From: Paenochrobactrum pullorum
Lineage (GTDB): Bacteria; Pseudomonadota; Alphaproteobacteria; Rhizobiales; Rhizobiaceae
DNA length: 64,000 nt
Assembly: GCF_041929845.1 (NCBI RefSeq)
Contig: NZ_JBHEEH010000006.1
Coordinates: 62,001 to 126,000 of the forward strand
Direction of reading: 5' to 3'
The position numbers and the translations under genes are program-made. The notes under the pieces were generated by a model. It was not told where the DNA came from. It was given only the letters and a program-made list of their open reading frames with translations, and searched no databases. This document shows positions 24,276 to 34,600 of the stretch, in pieces (the stretch's first letter is position 1; each line of letters starts with the position of its first letter).

Positions 24276-24375
24276 CTCTAACGGGGTGCCTGCTGTTTTC
24301 ATCAGGCTGAGAGGCCGCAATCAATCGGCCAACCCGCTGAACCTGATCCGGTTTGTACCGGCGGAGGGATTAGAT
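24276..24375 (+). promoter_or_regulatory. TPP riboswitch (THI element)
   Basis: The conserved ACGGGGTGCC (24281-24290) is followed by the CTGAGA core (24307-24312), ACCCGCTGAACCTGATC (from about 24332) and the closing GCGGAGGGATTAG. This is a complete thiamine-pyrophosphate aptamer about 56 bp before thiB. No downstream terminator hairpin with a T-run is visible, so control is probably at translation. A GACGCATAAT direct repeat (24389-24398 and 24424-24433), the second copy touching the start region, could take part. Confidence 0.95.
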
Positions 24376-24431
24376 GCTGTCAATGTCCGACGCATAATCC
24401 TTTTGAACCTGATACCTTAAGGAGACGCATA

Positions 24432-25436
24432 ATGCGGCTGTTGTCTTTACTCGCCTCGTCTGCTGTCATCATGCTGAGCGTAGCGCATGCGGCACAGGCA
24501 AAAGATACCCTCACTGTCTATACCTATGACAGCTTCACCGCCAAATGGGGACCGGGGCCGATTGTCAAAGAAAACTTTGAAGCAATTTGCCATTGCGAAG
24601 TTAAATTTGTGGCAGCTGCTGATGGTGTGGCGTTACTCAACCGCCTGAAGCTGGAGGGTGCTAAAACCGGAGCCGACATCGTGCTCGGCCTCGACAATAA
24701 CCTCATTGCCGATGCCCATAAATCCGGCCTCTTTGCCCCTAGCGGCATTGATCTCACCTCTATCAATGTGCCGGGCGGTTTTAAGGATGATGTTTTCGTC
24801 CCCTATGATTACAGCTATTTCGCCGTCGTTTATGACAGCGAAAAGATGGAAAATCCGCCCAAAAGCCTGAAAGAGCTGGTTGAAGGCGATGCATCACAAA
24901 AAATCGTGCTGCAAGATCCGCGCACCTCGACACCTGGCCTTGGTATGTTGTTATGGATGAAAGCTGTTTACGGCGATGAAGCAGCCGCCAAATGGGAGCA
25001 GTTGCAAAAACGCATTCTCACCGTCACACCGGGCTGGTCGGAAGCTTACGGCCTGTTCACCAAAGGTGAAGCACCAATGGTGCTTTCTTATACCACCTCG
25101 CCTGCCTATCATGTGATTACCGACAAAACCGACCGCTATCAGGCTCTTGGTTTTGAAGAAGGCCATTATCTGCAGGTTGAAGTGGCTGGCATGACCAGTA
25201 GGGGCGAGAAAAACCCGCTCGCCAAACAGTTTTTGGCTTTCATGCTCGAGCCGGGCTTTCAGGACGCCATTCCGGAAACCAATTGGATGTTTCCGGTCGC
25301 CAAAACCTCCAAGCCGCTTGATCCGGCCTTTGATGCTTTGGTGAAGCCTGTTAAAACTTTGCAGATTTCGTCTGAAGATGTCGCCGCCAACCGTAAGGAA
25401 TGGATCAACGAATGGCTAAACGCTTCCAGCAAGTAA
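24432..25436 (+). CDS. thiB: Thiamine ABC transporter substrate-binding protein
   Basis: A 334-residue periplasmic binding protein for thiamine and its phosphates. A signal peptide occupies residues 1-24, with cleavage after AQA. The mature protein begins KDTLTVYTYDSFTAKWGPGP, which matches ThiB closely, and contains VPYDYSYFAVVYDSE and the conserved WSEAYGLFTKGEAPMVLSYTTSP near residue 200. It is the first gene after the TPP riboswitch, with an AAGGAG site 7 nt from the ATG, and is followed by thiP and thiQ. Expression should fall when ThDP is plentiful. Confidence 0.95.
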   Translation: MRLLSLLASSAVIMLSVAHAAQAKDTLTVYTYDSFTAKWGPGPIVKENFEAICHCEVKFVAAADGVALLNRLKLEGAKTGADIVLGLDNNLIADAHKSGLFAPSGIDLTSINVPGGFKDDVFVPYDYSYFAVVYDSEKMENPPKSLKELVEGDASQKIVLQDPRTSTPGLGMLLWMKAVYGDEAAAKWEQLQKRILTVTPGWSEAYGLFTKGEAPMVLSYTTSPAYHVITDKTDRYQALGFEEGHYLQVEVAGMTSRGEKNPLAKQFLAFMLEPGFQDAIPETNWMFPVAKTSKPLDPAFDALVKPVKTLQISSEDVAANRKEWINEWLNASSK

Positions 25437-25452
25437 AACCGGAATAGAGTGC

Positions 25453-27093
25453 GTGCGTGCATATTCAGCATCAATCATAAAACCATTAGGCGGGAGTTTG
25501 GCTCTCGCCTTTTTGTGCTTGCTCGCAGGCGGCGCACTCTTTTCGCTTGGATGGCAAGCCTTTGGCGAAGGTTCGCTCTTCTCGGTTTTTGATGCCTATG
25601 TCTGGCGCATCACCCGCTTCACACTGTTGCAAGCACTGCTTTCCAGCCTGTTATCGGTGGCTGTCGCTATTCCCTTGGCGCGCGCATTACATGCATCAGA
25701 AAATTTTTATGGACGCGCATTAATTTTGCGGCTCTTTGCCCTGCCCTTGGTGCTGCCTTCACTGGTTGCCATTTTAGGCATTACCGCCATTTATGGACGC
25801 AATGGCTTCATTGCTTATCTGGCAGATTTAAGTGGCAGTTCTTTTGTGCCCAATATTTACGGCCTCACCGGCATTTTGCTGGCACATGTGTTTTTCAATA
25901 TGCCGCTGGCGGTACGGCTTATTCTGGCCAATCTGGAAACCATTCCTGCCGATTATTGGAAACTATCGGCGCAATTGGGCATGGGTAACTTTTCAAGGTT
26001 CCGGCTGATCGAATGGCCAGTGATCCGGCGCAACCTTTCCGGTATTGCCGGTTTGATTTTCATGCTGTGCATTACGTCTTTCACCACCGTTTTGACCCTT
26101 GGCGGGGGCCCTCGTGCCACCACCTTGGAAGTGGCGATCTATCAGGCACTGCATTTCGATTTTGATCTGAACCGCGCTGTAGCGCTCACGCTGATGCAGC
26201 TTATTTTGACACTCACCGTGCTCGTCATTTTGCGCTTTTTTGGTCACCCAAGCGAGGAAGGCTTTTCGCTGAAAATAACCACTAAGCGCTATGACAATGT
26301 GAAAAAAACAGAGCGCTTCTTCAACTACACAGTCATTCTGACCGGATTTTTGTTTATTGCCAGCCCTGTGATCGGCATTGTGGCATCATCATTCATGGCG
26401 GATTTTTCACGCCTGTTAAGCGAAGCTGCGGTTTGGAATGCAATCTTCACCAGTCTCTGGCTTGGCGCTTCTTCCGCCTGCCTGTCGGTTTCTCTCTCTT
26501 TCGCCTTGGTGATTGCGCGTGAATATAGCGCCAGCCTATCACGCAATAGCAAACCGCCTGCCACCACACGCTTTTATCAAAGCGCACTGGAAACAGGTTC
26601 AAGTTTAATATTGGTCGTGCCACCAATTATTTTAGGTGCAGGCTGGTTTATTCTACTGCGTAATTTCGGCAATCCGTTTTCCTTTGCTGCTGCAATGGTC
26701 ATCATTGTTAATGCAGCTATGGCTATGCCTTTTGCCGTACGCTTCATTCGCCCCGCATGGGACAATGCAGCCGCCAGTCATAACCGATTATGCGCGCAGC
26801 TTGATATTTCCGGCATCAGCCGTTTGCGCCTGATCGACTGGCCGGTGATGCGCCAGCCTGCCATCATTGCCTTTGCTTTTGCCTTTGCCTTATCTTTGGG
26901 TGATCTGGGCACAATTGCACTTTTTGGCAGTGATGCGCTCACCACTCTGCCCTATTTGCTGCTACAGCGGATGGGCAGTTATCGAACACTTGATGCGGCG
27001 GGACTTGCTCTTATCTTAGGTAGCTTATGTCTGTTGTTGATGATGATTGCCGACCGCGCCGCCAAAGCCCGCCCCTATCAGAAAGCCGATTAA
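25453..27093 (+). CDS. thiP: Thiamine ABC transporter permease
   Basis: A 546-residue inner-membrane permease with two fused binding-protein-dependent transport domains, as usual for ThiP. Each half carries an EAA-type loop: AQLGMGNFSRFRLIEWPVIR near residue 176 and AQLDISGISRLRLIDWPVMR near residue 452. About twelve membrane helices are expected. The start is a GTG at 25453 with a weak GGA...GAG ribosome-binding sequence, 16 bp after thiB. The stop overlaps the thiQ start by one base (TAATG). It imports thiamine delivered by ThiB using ThiQ-driven ATP hydrolysis. Confidence 0.94.
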   Translation: MRAYSASIIKPLGGSLALAFLCLLAGGALFSLGWQAFGEGSLFSVFDAYVWRITRFTLLQALLSSLLSVAVAIPLARALHASENFYGRALILRLFALPLVLPSLVAILGITAIYGRNGFIAYLADLSGSSFVPNIYGLTGILLAHVFFNMPLAVRLILANLETIPADYWKLSAQLGMGNFSRFRLIEWPVIRRNLSGIAGLIFMLCITSFTTVLTLGGGPRATTLEVAIYQALHFDFDLNRAVALTLMQLILTLTVLVILRFFGHPSEEGFSLKITTKRYDNVKKTERFFNYTVILTGFLFIASPVIGIVASSFMADFSRLLSEAAVWNAIFTSLWLGASSACLSVSLSFALVIAREYSASLSRNSKPPATTRFYQSALETGSSLILVVPPIILGAGWFILLRNFGNPFSFAAAMVIIVNAAMAMPFAVRFIRPAWDNAAASHNRLCAQLDISGISRLRLIDWPVMRQPAIIAFAFAFALSLGDLGTIALFGSDALTTLPYLLLQRMGSYRTLDAAGLALILGSLCLLLMMIADRAAKARPYQKAD

Positions 27094-27803
27094 TGTCGAT
27101 TATCATTGATGATGTGCACTTTAACTATGGTGAAATGCAGATGCGCTTTGACACAAAGCTGCCTGCAAACCGCATTACATCCATCATCGGCCCCAGCGGT
27201 TCGGGCAAATCAACTTTGCTCAACATCATTGCCGGCTTTGAAACACCACTGAGCGGCAAAGTGATCATTAATGGTCAGGATATGAGTGATCTGCTACCGT
27301 CCGAGCGTCCTGTTTCAATGGTGTTTCAGGATAATAATCTCTTTGCCCATCTGGATGTGACGCAAAATGTCGGCCTTGGCCGCTCCGGTAATTTGAAACT
27401 TGTCCAAGCCGATCATCAAGCAGTCCAAGACGCGATTGCCCGCGTTGGTTTGAGCGGCAAAGAACATCGCAAACCAGAAGCATTATCAGGCGGTGAACGT
27501 CAGCGTGTCGCCATTGCCCGTGCTTTGGTGCGGCAAAAACCGGTTTTATTGCTTGATGAAGCCTTTGCCTCTTTGGGGCCAGCACTGCGCCATCAAATGC
27601 TTGATCTGATTGATGAACTGCAACAAGAAAATGCCATGAACATTTTGATGGTCACCCATACGCCGGAAGATGCATTGCGTTTAAAAACATGGCTGGTCTT
27701 CGTTGAAGCGGGCCAAATCAGTGCGACGGGCGAAGCGGAGGACCTCCTTTCAAGCTTGGGTCCGCAAGCTTTGCAGCATTATATGGGCAACCAATTGACC
27801 TGA
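27093..27803 (+). CDS. thiQ: Thiamine ABC transporter ATP-binding protein
   Basis: A 236-residue ABC ATPase. Walker A GPSGSGKS lies at residues 33-40, the Q-loop is MVFQDNNLFAHL, the signature is ALSGGERQRVAIARAL and Walker B is PVLLLDEAFASLG. The frame is open upstream inside thiP, but the ATG at 27093 overlaps the thiP stop by one base and gives the family N-terminus. It completes the TPP-controlled thiBPQ operon. No clear terminator was found in the 363-bp region that follows. Confidence 0.94.
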   Translation: MSIIIDDVHFNYGEMQMRFDTKLPANRITSIIGPSGSGKSTLLNIIAGFETPLSGKVIINGQDMSDLLPSERPVSMVFQDNNLFAHLDVTQNVGLGRSGNLKLVQADHQAVQDAIARVGLSGKEHRKPEALSGGERQRVAIARALVRQKPVLLLDEAFASLGPALRHQMLDLIDELQQENAMNILMVTHTPEDALRLKTWLVFVEAGQISATGEAEDLLSSLGPQALQHYMGNQLT

Positions 27804-28166
27804 CCGCGTTAAGTAGTGATCACATAATCGAATCTGACAAATTATTAACGATAGTTGAACCGCAGCTCCACTGGACACCGGCACTTTAAATAATTAAATT
27901 GGCAACAAATTATTCGCATCAAAGCTGCCGAACTCTATGAAGTCGACATAGAAAAAACATTATTCATGCAACTTAAGTCAGCCAGAAGCGTTTTCGTCAC
28001 AAGCTAGCAGAAGCAAAAAAGACTATTCGTTTTTTTGGCTAAAGATAATAAGAACAGATCCGGAATCAAAGCGAGGATTAAGATAAAACCTCTCCGCCCT
28101 CTCCGCTCGACTTCATCCAATGATGCGAAATTGAGCCTCACACTAATTAGTCATGTTCCGGCTGCG
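27804..28166 (+). other. Gene-free stretch between thiQ and the M48 lipoprotein gene
   Basis: This 363-bp AT-rich region contains no open frame I can support and no strong terminator. The frame of the downstream gene extends to a TTG at 28035, but the encoded basic segment (KNRSGIKARIKIKPLRP) precedes a complete lipoprotein signal, so I treat it as untranslated leader. The promoter for the M48 gene should lie here. Confidence 0.5.
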
Positions 28167-29639
28167 ATGCATAAGCGCGGTCTGCGACGGTATGTGTCCG
28201 TTTTAGGGTTGGCAGGTCTGTCTTTTTTGAGTGCCTGCCAGACTCTTGATTTCAGTGATTCTGATAGTCTGCGCCCGTCTGACAATCCGGTAACTGTTGC
28301 CAATGTGACCCGTAATGACCGTTTGGCACAACTTGGTGCACAGCAGCATCCGCGTATTCTGGCCACCTATGGTGGTGAATATAAAGATGCCAGGTTAGAG
28401 CGTATGGTCGCTAAAATCGTCGGTAAACTAACCACTGTTTCCGATAAGCCCGATCAGACCTACCGCATCACAATTCTTGATAGTCCGAATATCAATGCCT
28501 TCGCATTGCCGGGTGGATTTTTATACGTGACACGCGGTCTGTTGGCTCTTGCCAACGACTCCTCCGAAGTCGCAGCCGTCATTGCCCATGAAATGGGACA
28601 TGTCACCGCCAATCATGGTATTTTGCGTCAGGAAAAAGAAGCCGAAACTGCGATTGCCAGCCGTGTCGCCACCGAAGTGTTGCATAATGAAGCAGCAGGA
28701 CGTGAAGCACTCATTCGCGGCAAGCTGAAACTTGCGCAATTCTCGCGCAATCAGGAATTGCAGGCAGATTCGATCGGCATCCGCATGATCGGTGAAGCAG
28801 GCTATGATCCGTTTGCTTCTCCACGCTTCCTGCAATCCATGGAAGCCTATTCAAGCTTCCGCTCCATTTCCGGTGCGACCGATGCCAGCCTCGACTTTCT
28901 GGCCAGCCATCCGGCAACCCCGCAACGTATTGAGCTTGCAATGGGACATGCGCGGCGCGTTGGTGCACCAGGTGTCGGCACCACCGACCGCGATTCATTC
29001 CTCAACGGCATTGACGGCCTGCTTTATGGCGACACCCCAAGCGAAGGCTATGTGCGCGAACGGGTCTTTATCCACCCGAAACTCGGCCTGACCTTCACAG
29101 CACCAGCCGGTTTCAGCATCGACAATTCGGCTACCGCCGTCATGGCGAGTGGTCCGGGTGAAGTAGCGATCCGTTTTGATGGCGCCAATTTGCCATCCGG
29201 CATGTCGCTCACCGATTATATTTCTTCTGGATGGGTGACAGGATTGGATGAAAAAACCATCCGCCCGATCACCATCAATGGTTGGCCGGCCGCAACCGCG
29301 CGTGCCAGTGCGGATCGCTGGGAGTTTGATATTGTGGTGATTGGAGCAGGCGACAAGGTCTATCGTTTCCTGACCGCAGCGCCGCGTGGCAGCAATGCTT
29401 TAATGCCTGCCTCACAAAGCATCACCCAGTCCTTCAAAATGCTCACAGCCGCCCAGAAAGACGCATTGAAGCCACTGCGCATCCGTGTGGTCACAGTCAA
29501 AGCAGGAGAAACTGTCGCCAGTCTGTCCGAGCGCATGTATGGCACAGACAAAAAACTTGATCTCTTCCGCCTCATCAATGCGCTGCCAATCGGTGCAACT
29601 GTATCAGCAGGAGACCGCGTTAAACTCATTTCAGAGTAG
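28167..29639 (+). CDS. M48 family metalloprotease lipoprotein with C-terminal LysM-like domain
   Basis: A 490-residue envelope protease. Residues 1-24 form a lipoprotein signal (VLGLAGLSFLSAC, lipobox LSAC, Cys24). The zinc motif HEMGH is at about 141-145, and the third ligand is probably in NQELQADSIG. SNINAFALPGG-like residues (SPNINAFALPGGFLYVTRGLL) precede it, as in BepA/LoiP-type proteases. The C-terminus (from about 440) has VKAGETVASLSERMYG...INALPIGATVSAGDRVKLIS, which reads as a LysM-like peptidoglycan-binding module. A role in outer-membrane protein quality control is likely by family. The start at 28167 lacks a strong ribosome-binding site; an upstream TTG at 28035 is less plausible. 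Confidence 0.88.
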   Translation: MHKRGLRRYVSVLGLAGLSFLSACQTLDFSDSDSLRPSDNPVTVANVTRNDRLAQLGAQQHPRILATYGGEYKDARLERMVAKIVGKLTTVSDKPDQTYRITILDSPNINAFALPGGFLYVTRGLLALANDSSEVAAVIAHEMGHVTANHGILRQEKEAETAIASRVATEVLHNEAAGREALIRGKLKLAQFSRNQELQADSIGIRMIGEAGYDPFASPRFLQSMEAYSSFRSISGATDASLDFLASHPATPQRIELAMGHARRVGAPGVGTTDRDSFLNGIDGLLYGDTPSEGYVRERVFIHPKLGLTFTAPAGFSIDNSATAVMASGPGEVAIRFDGANLPSGMSLTDYISSGWVTGLDEKTIRPITINGWPAATARASADRWEFDIVVIGAGDKVYRFLTAAPRGSNALMPASQSITQSFKMLTAAQKDALKPLRIRVVTVKAGETVASLSERMYGTDKKLDLFRLINALPIGATVSAGDRVKLISE

Positions 29640-29678
29640 TAGAGCCCAGATCAGAGTAAAAGCGATAAATCCAGACAT

Positions 29679-29713
29679 AAAAAAACCCGGGATCAAAAAC
29701 CCGGGCTTTTTTT
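29679..29713. terminator. Bidirectional terminator between the M48 gene and carD
   Basis: CCCGGG (29686-29691) pairs with CCCGGG (29700-29705), between an A-run and seven Ts, in a convergent intergenic region. Confidence 0.88.
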
Positions 29714-29733
29714 CAAAATAACAGCTTAAAAAA

Positions 29734-30303
29734 TTATGCTGCTTCAACTTCTTCGTCTTCAGCCTCGCCTTTGGCGCCACGTTTTGGACCTTTTGCCAGA
29801 TTAACTTCAATCAGACGAACTGCTTCGGTTTCCGACAATTTGTTAACAGCTGCAATTTCACGAGCCATACGATCAAGCGCTGCTTCATAAAGCTGGCGTT
29901 CTGAATAAGACTGTTCCGGCTGGTTATCAGCGCGAAAAAGATCACGGACAACTTCGGAGATAAAAATCAGATCGCCGGAATTGATCTTTGCATCATATTC
30001 CTGCGCACGACGTGACCACATTGTACGTTTGATACGCGCACGCCCCTGAACAACTTTCAAAGCACGTTCGACATAATCAGTTTCCGAAAGCTTGCGCATA
30101 CCGATAGTCAGAGCCTTGGCTACAGGAACCTTCAGGCGCATTTTATCTTTTTCGAAATCAATTACAAAAAGTTCTAACTTGTGGCCGGCAACTTCTTGTT
30201 CTTCAATGGCGACGATCTGACCGACACCATGAGAGGGATAAACAATCGATTCACCGGTCTTGAAACCCTGACGAGCTGGGGACTTCTTCTGCTGGGATGA
30301 CAT
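29734..30303 (-). CDS. carD: CarD family transcriptional regulator
   Basis: A 189-residue CarD/CdnL protein, which binds the RNA polymerase beta subunit and stabilises open complexes at housekeeping promoters. The N-terminal RNAP-interaction domain spans about residues 14-75 (GESIVYPSHGVGQIVAIEEQ, LELFVIDFEKDKMRLKVPV). The helical DNA-binding part follows, containing RTMWSRRAQEYDAKINSGD and the family tail SYSERQLYEAALDRMARE. The C-terminus is acidic and low-complexity. It lies downstream of fdxA on the same strand but 383 bp away, so it probably has its own promoter, with a GC-rich hairpin in the leader (30328-30343). Confidence 0.93.
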   Translation of the reverse strand: MSSQQKKSPARQGFKTGESIVYPSHGVGQIVAIEEQEVAGHKLELFVIDFEKDKMRLKVPVAKALTIGMRKLSETDYVERALKVVQGRARIKRTMWSRRAQEYDAKINSGDLIFISEVVRDLFRADNQPEQSYSERQLYEAALDRMAREIAAVNKLSETEAVRLIEVNLAKGPKRGAKGEAEDEEVEAA

Positions 30304-30686
30304 ACGCTTCCATACTCCCTGTTGTGCCCGGCGCTTCCGCCGGTTAACACGCGATATTCTTTTTTAGCCCGTGCCTTAAAAAAGCACTTGCAGGCATAAA
30401 ATTGTCAGTTTACTTTCTGAAAATCACTGCTAAGCATAATTCATCGACCGGCTTAATGATGAGCAGTTTGCAATCAACGTGATTAACCGCTCCGGGTCAT
30501 TTTATCCGGTAAATGAATATATCCTATCAAAGATTAGCGCATAAACGTAGCGACTTAACGTCCAGAGACCGACATTTTGGCGGCACCATACCATAAAATA
30601 GATACAGAAGCAAGAATTTGACAAAATCGTGCTGGCCGAAGCAAGTTTCCTTCAGCCAGATCCATTTTATCAGATAATTTTATCGC
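30304..30686 (-). other. Gene-free carD leader and fdxA downstream region
   Basis: A 383-bp stretch without a gene. Near carD there is a perfect CCGGCG/CGCCGG hairpin (30328-30333 with 30338-30343) followed by the AGGGAG ribosome-binding site. Near fdxA, a 10-bp stem around 30631-30658 (CTGGCTGAAG with CTTCGGCCAG on the minus strand, one G-U) may end the fdxA transcript, although its T-run is poor. Confidence 0.5.
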
Positions 30687-31022
30687 TTAATCACCAGAGC
30701 CTGGTTCAGCTGAGAAATACTGCAACTTGTCAGAAACGCCGTCCATCTCTTTGGCCTCAGGCAGTTCATCTTTCTTCACAGTGATATTCGGCCATTTGAC
30801 AGCATATTCAGCATTCAGTTCCAGCCACTTATCAAGGCCGGGCTCTGTATCGGGGCTGATTGCCTCCGCCGGACATTCAGGCTCGCAAACGCCGCAATCA
30901 ATACACTCGTCAGGATTAATGACGAGCATATTTTCACCTTCATAAAAGCAATCAACAGGACAGACCTCTACACAATCCGTGTATTTACAACGGATACAAT
31001 TGTCAGTGACAACGTAGGTCAT
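30687..31022 (-). CDS. fdxA: Seven-iron ferredoxin FdxA
   Basis: A 111-residue 7Fe ferredoxin carrying one [3Fe-4S] and one [4Fe-4S] cluster. Cysteines C9, C17 and C50 fit the 3Fe site, C21, C40, C43 and C46 the 4Fe site, and C25 matches the extra cysteine of the Azotobacter FdI type. It acts as a soluble electron carrier. The ATG at 31020-31022 is 7 nt from a GGAG site and is preferred to a TTG two codons earlier. It follows the S4-protein gene by 214 bp on the same strand; the helicase-S4-fdxA-carD order recurs in alphaproteobacteria. Confidence 0.95.
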   Translation of the reverse strand: MTYVVTDNCIRCKYTDCVEVCPVDCFYEGENMLVINPDECIDCGVCEPECPAEAISPDTEPGLDKWLELNAEYAVKWPNITVKKDELPEAKEMDGVSDKLQYFSAEPGSGD

Positions 31023-31236
31023 AGTCAAACTCCAGTCAGAAAAGGCATTCGTTGAGCAGTCAGGTAACGATTTTGAAGCCGTATGACAAGCCTAGAAACG
31101 CCCAATAGTGACGGTTCACCGCAGGGCAAAACTAAAATGGCACACAGATTGCAGATTTTGCCGCAGTCTTGGTATTTTCAACTAAAAGTAATAAAATTCG
31201 CAAAAATATATTTGCACTGCAAAAATCAGAATTTTG

Positions 31237-31629
31237 TTAATCGGAAAAAACTTGACGCAATTTATCCGTTAAACGACGCTCACGCTTGGTCGGGCGACCT
31301 GATCCGGCATCCCGCAAGCCAGGTTTGATATTGGCCATTTCATCTTTGTCCGGCATCGCGGGCGAGTTATCCTGATAAAGCAGCTGTGCGTCCGATGCAG
31401 GCCCTCGCCGTTCACCCAACAATAAAACTTTATAAATCAGAATTTTACGCTCTAACGTAATGGTCAGATCATCACCGAGTTTCACGCCATATGACGCTTG
31501 ATCAATCTTTTGTCCGTTGACTCTGACGTGACCACCGGCGGCAAGCTTTGCCGCCAGCGATCTTGATTTCACCACGCGCGCGAAAAACAGCCATTTATCG
31601 ATCCGCTGCTTTTCTGATGCTGTACCCAT
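31237..31629 (-). CDS. S4-domain RNA-binding protein (Hsp15/HslR-like)
   Basis: A 130-residue protein whose N-terminal half is an S4 RNA-binding fold: QRIDKWLFFARVVKSRSLAAKLAAGGHVRVNGQKID (first residues about 8-30 and onward). Escherichia coli Hsp15 of this family binds stalled 50S subunits carrying peptidyl-tRNA. The C-terminal half is basic and polar, ending RPTKRERRLTDKLRQ. Its start lies two bases after the stop of the helicase gene, so the two are translationally linked and may share an RNA-related role, which is inference from context. Confidence 0.9.
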   Translation of the reverse strand: MGTASEKQRIDKWLFFARVVKSRSLAAKLAAGGHVRVNGQKIDQASYGVKLGDDLTITLERKILIYKVLLLGERRGPASDAQLLYQDNSPAMPDKDEMANIKPGLRDAGSGRPTKRERRLTDKLRQVFSD

Positions 31630-31631
31630 GG

Positions 31632-34600
31632 TTACTTCTTCAGCTGTTCCTTCAGCGCTGCCAATTTTGCAAATGGCGAATCAGGATCAAGCTTCACAAC
31701 ACGTTCCTGACGTTCAAAACGCTGATTGCTTTCATGCTTATTGTGCTGGCCACCGCGCTTCGGACCACTCTTATGGGGCGCACCGGATTTGCGCTGATCG
31801 TCACGATGGTGTTTGCGGTTTTCACCTTCACCGGCATGATTTTGGGCTGCATTGTCGCCAGATGGCTTACGCTTAGGCCCGCGGAAATTGCGACGTTCGC
31901 TTTTTTCGCCTTCTGCACCTTCAGCATTAGTGCGCTGATTGTTCTGACGGCCACCACCGCTATGATTGCCGCGCTGATTGCCGCGATTATCATTCCGGTT
32001 GCGGTTTTCAAAGCGGCCCTGACGCCACAGGAGAACAGGCTTGGCCTCTTCTGCAACAGCCTCAACAACGGTTTCTGCGGCATCATCAGCCTCTGCAACC
32101 TCTGCAACATCTTGCTGTACCACTGGTGCCGGAACCGGTTCTGCATCAGGCACTTTAGGCTTGGCACTCTCGACAGCTTTGGCTGCAAAAGCATCAAGCT
32201 CGGCAAATTTCGCTGCAACGGCCACATCGGTGGTTGCTTCATGACGATAGCCAAGGCTTTTCAGAATTTCTTCCATGTCATCAGCGGTTGCGCCCAAAAT
32301 GGACATCATTGCTGCGGTAACAAGGAACTTGCTGCCGTCATAAGCGCCTTCCGGACGCTCGCCAATGCCCGGACGCCATGCCAAAGCCGGACGGATCAGA
32401 TCCGCCAAACGCTCCAGAATGTCGATGCGCACAGCACGACGACCAAGCACACGGTAACCGGCCAGTCGATAGAAAACCGGATCAAATTCCGGATCGACAA
32501 CAGCCGATGTACGACCAGCAGCCATCACATTGACGACTTCGCCGTAACCGTTTTTATCGCGCCCGTCATTTTGCAGGCTCCACAACAATGTGATGAGACC
32601 TGCCGGTGCCGGCTTCAGCAAAGCTGGCATAAAGACGTGATAGGCACCAAAGCGCACACCAAGACGGCGAAGGGCGGCACGGGAATCCTGATCCAGGCCA
32701 CGTACTTCTTCAATCACATCACGGCGTTGCAAAATGCCTAAATTTTCAACGAGCTGGAAAGCAAGACCACGGGTCATGCCGGTCAGGGCATCCGCCTCTG
32801 CCAGATCGGTCAATGGTTTCAGCACGGTTTCAATATGGTGGGCAACAAAGCGATCAATACGGGCGGCGACCTTATCGCGTGCCGGACCTGTCAGCTGCTC
32901 GTCAGCCAACAGCACCGCACGTGGCTTCATTACATTTTCACCGGCTACCAGTGTGGCAATAGCCGCACCGACATAACGCAGCACACCGTCTGACCCCAGT
33001 GCAAAATCACCGTTGGGCGCGGCAGCAAATCGCTCTGCCCGCTTTTCAAACTCGGCGGCAAGCGCCTTTTGTGCAGCCGCTCTCACTGCCTTCGCATCCG
33101 AACCTTCGGCTTGCGTATCGGCAGTGAAACGGAATCCTTCCAAATGTCCGACATTATGACCTTCAACAATCACATCACCGGACGGGCTGATTTCAGCTTC
33201 AAGCATGGCATTCTCTCTCAGGCGCCTCATAAGCACGCTTGTCCTGCGGTCTACAAAGCGTTTCGTCAACCTCTCATGGAGCGCGTCGGACAATCTGTCC
33301 TCAATTTCGCGCGTCTTTTCCTGCCAGTGTGTCGGATCTGCCAGCCATCCCGGCCGATGCGACACAAAAGTCCAGGTTCTTATCTGCGCTATTCTATGCG
33401 AAATAGTGTCGATTTCACCATCAACATTATCCGCACGGCGCAATTGTTCGCTCATATAATCTTCATCGACGCTCCCCCGGCGTACGAGATCCTGATAGAT
33501 CGACGCAATAATTTCAGCATGCTGTGCCGGCGCGATCTTGCGATAGTCCGGCAAAGCACAACAATCCCATAACATTTCTATACGTTTTGGTGTCGTTGCC
33601 AACCGGCTAATTTCTTCATCACGCGACAGATGGTCCAATGCTTGCGCATCCACTGCCGGTAATGCACGGACAAGTCCTTCAATCGGTGCAGGTTTGTCCA
33701 AAGAATTACGCAAAGCTGTGATCGATGAAAAGTCGAACTTGGCTGTGCGCCATTGCATCAGCTTCACGGGATCGAAATTATGTGATTCGACCCGTTCCAC
33801 CATTTCATTGTCGAACGGATCAACCTGTCCCGTCACGCCAAAAGTACCGTCACGCAAATGACGTCCGGCGCGACCGGCAATCTGTCCGATTTCCGACGGT
33901 GTCAGATCACGAAACTGATAACCGTCAAACTTTTTGTTCTGCGCGAATGCTACATGATCAACATCAAGATTAAGCCCCATACCGATAGCATCGGTTGCCA
34001 CCAGAAAGTCGACATCGCCTGATTGATAAAGCTCGACCTGTGCATTGCGGGTTCGCGGGCTAAGCGCACCCATAACCACCGCAGCACCGCCGCGCTGGCG
34101 GCGGATCAGTTCGGCAATCGCATATACCTCGTCAGCTGCAAAAGCGACAATGGCCGAGCGACGCGGCAGGCGGGTGATTTTCTTGGAACCGGCATAAGCC
34201 AGATGCGACAAGCGCGGACGGGTGATGACATTGATACCGCGCAGCATTTTTTCCAAAATACCACGCATGGTCGCCGCACCCAGCAGCAGCGTTTCATCCC
34301 GCCCGCGCAAATGTAAAATACGGTCGGTGAAAATATGGCCACGGGTGAGATCACCTGCCAGCTGCACTTCATCAATAGCCACAAAGGCCACATTGGTGTA
34401 GCGCGGCAAGGCTTCCACCGTGCAAACAGAATAACGCGCTCCGGTAGGAATGATTTTTTCTTCACCGGTAATGAGCGCAACATTGGCCGCCCCTACCCGC
34501 TCGACCACCCGTGTGTAAACCTCACGCGCCAGCAAACGCAGCGGTAAACCAATCATACCGCTACTATGCGCCAGCATACGCTCGATCGCCAAATGCGTTT

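Noticed and set aside
31548..32741. 397-codon open frame on the plus strand
   Set aside because: It lies antisense to the S4 gene and the helicase tail. Its composition (Cys/His/Thr-rich, no family motifs) is that of a shadow frame.
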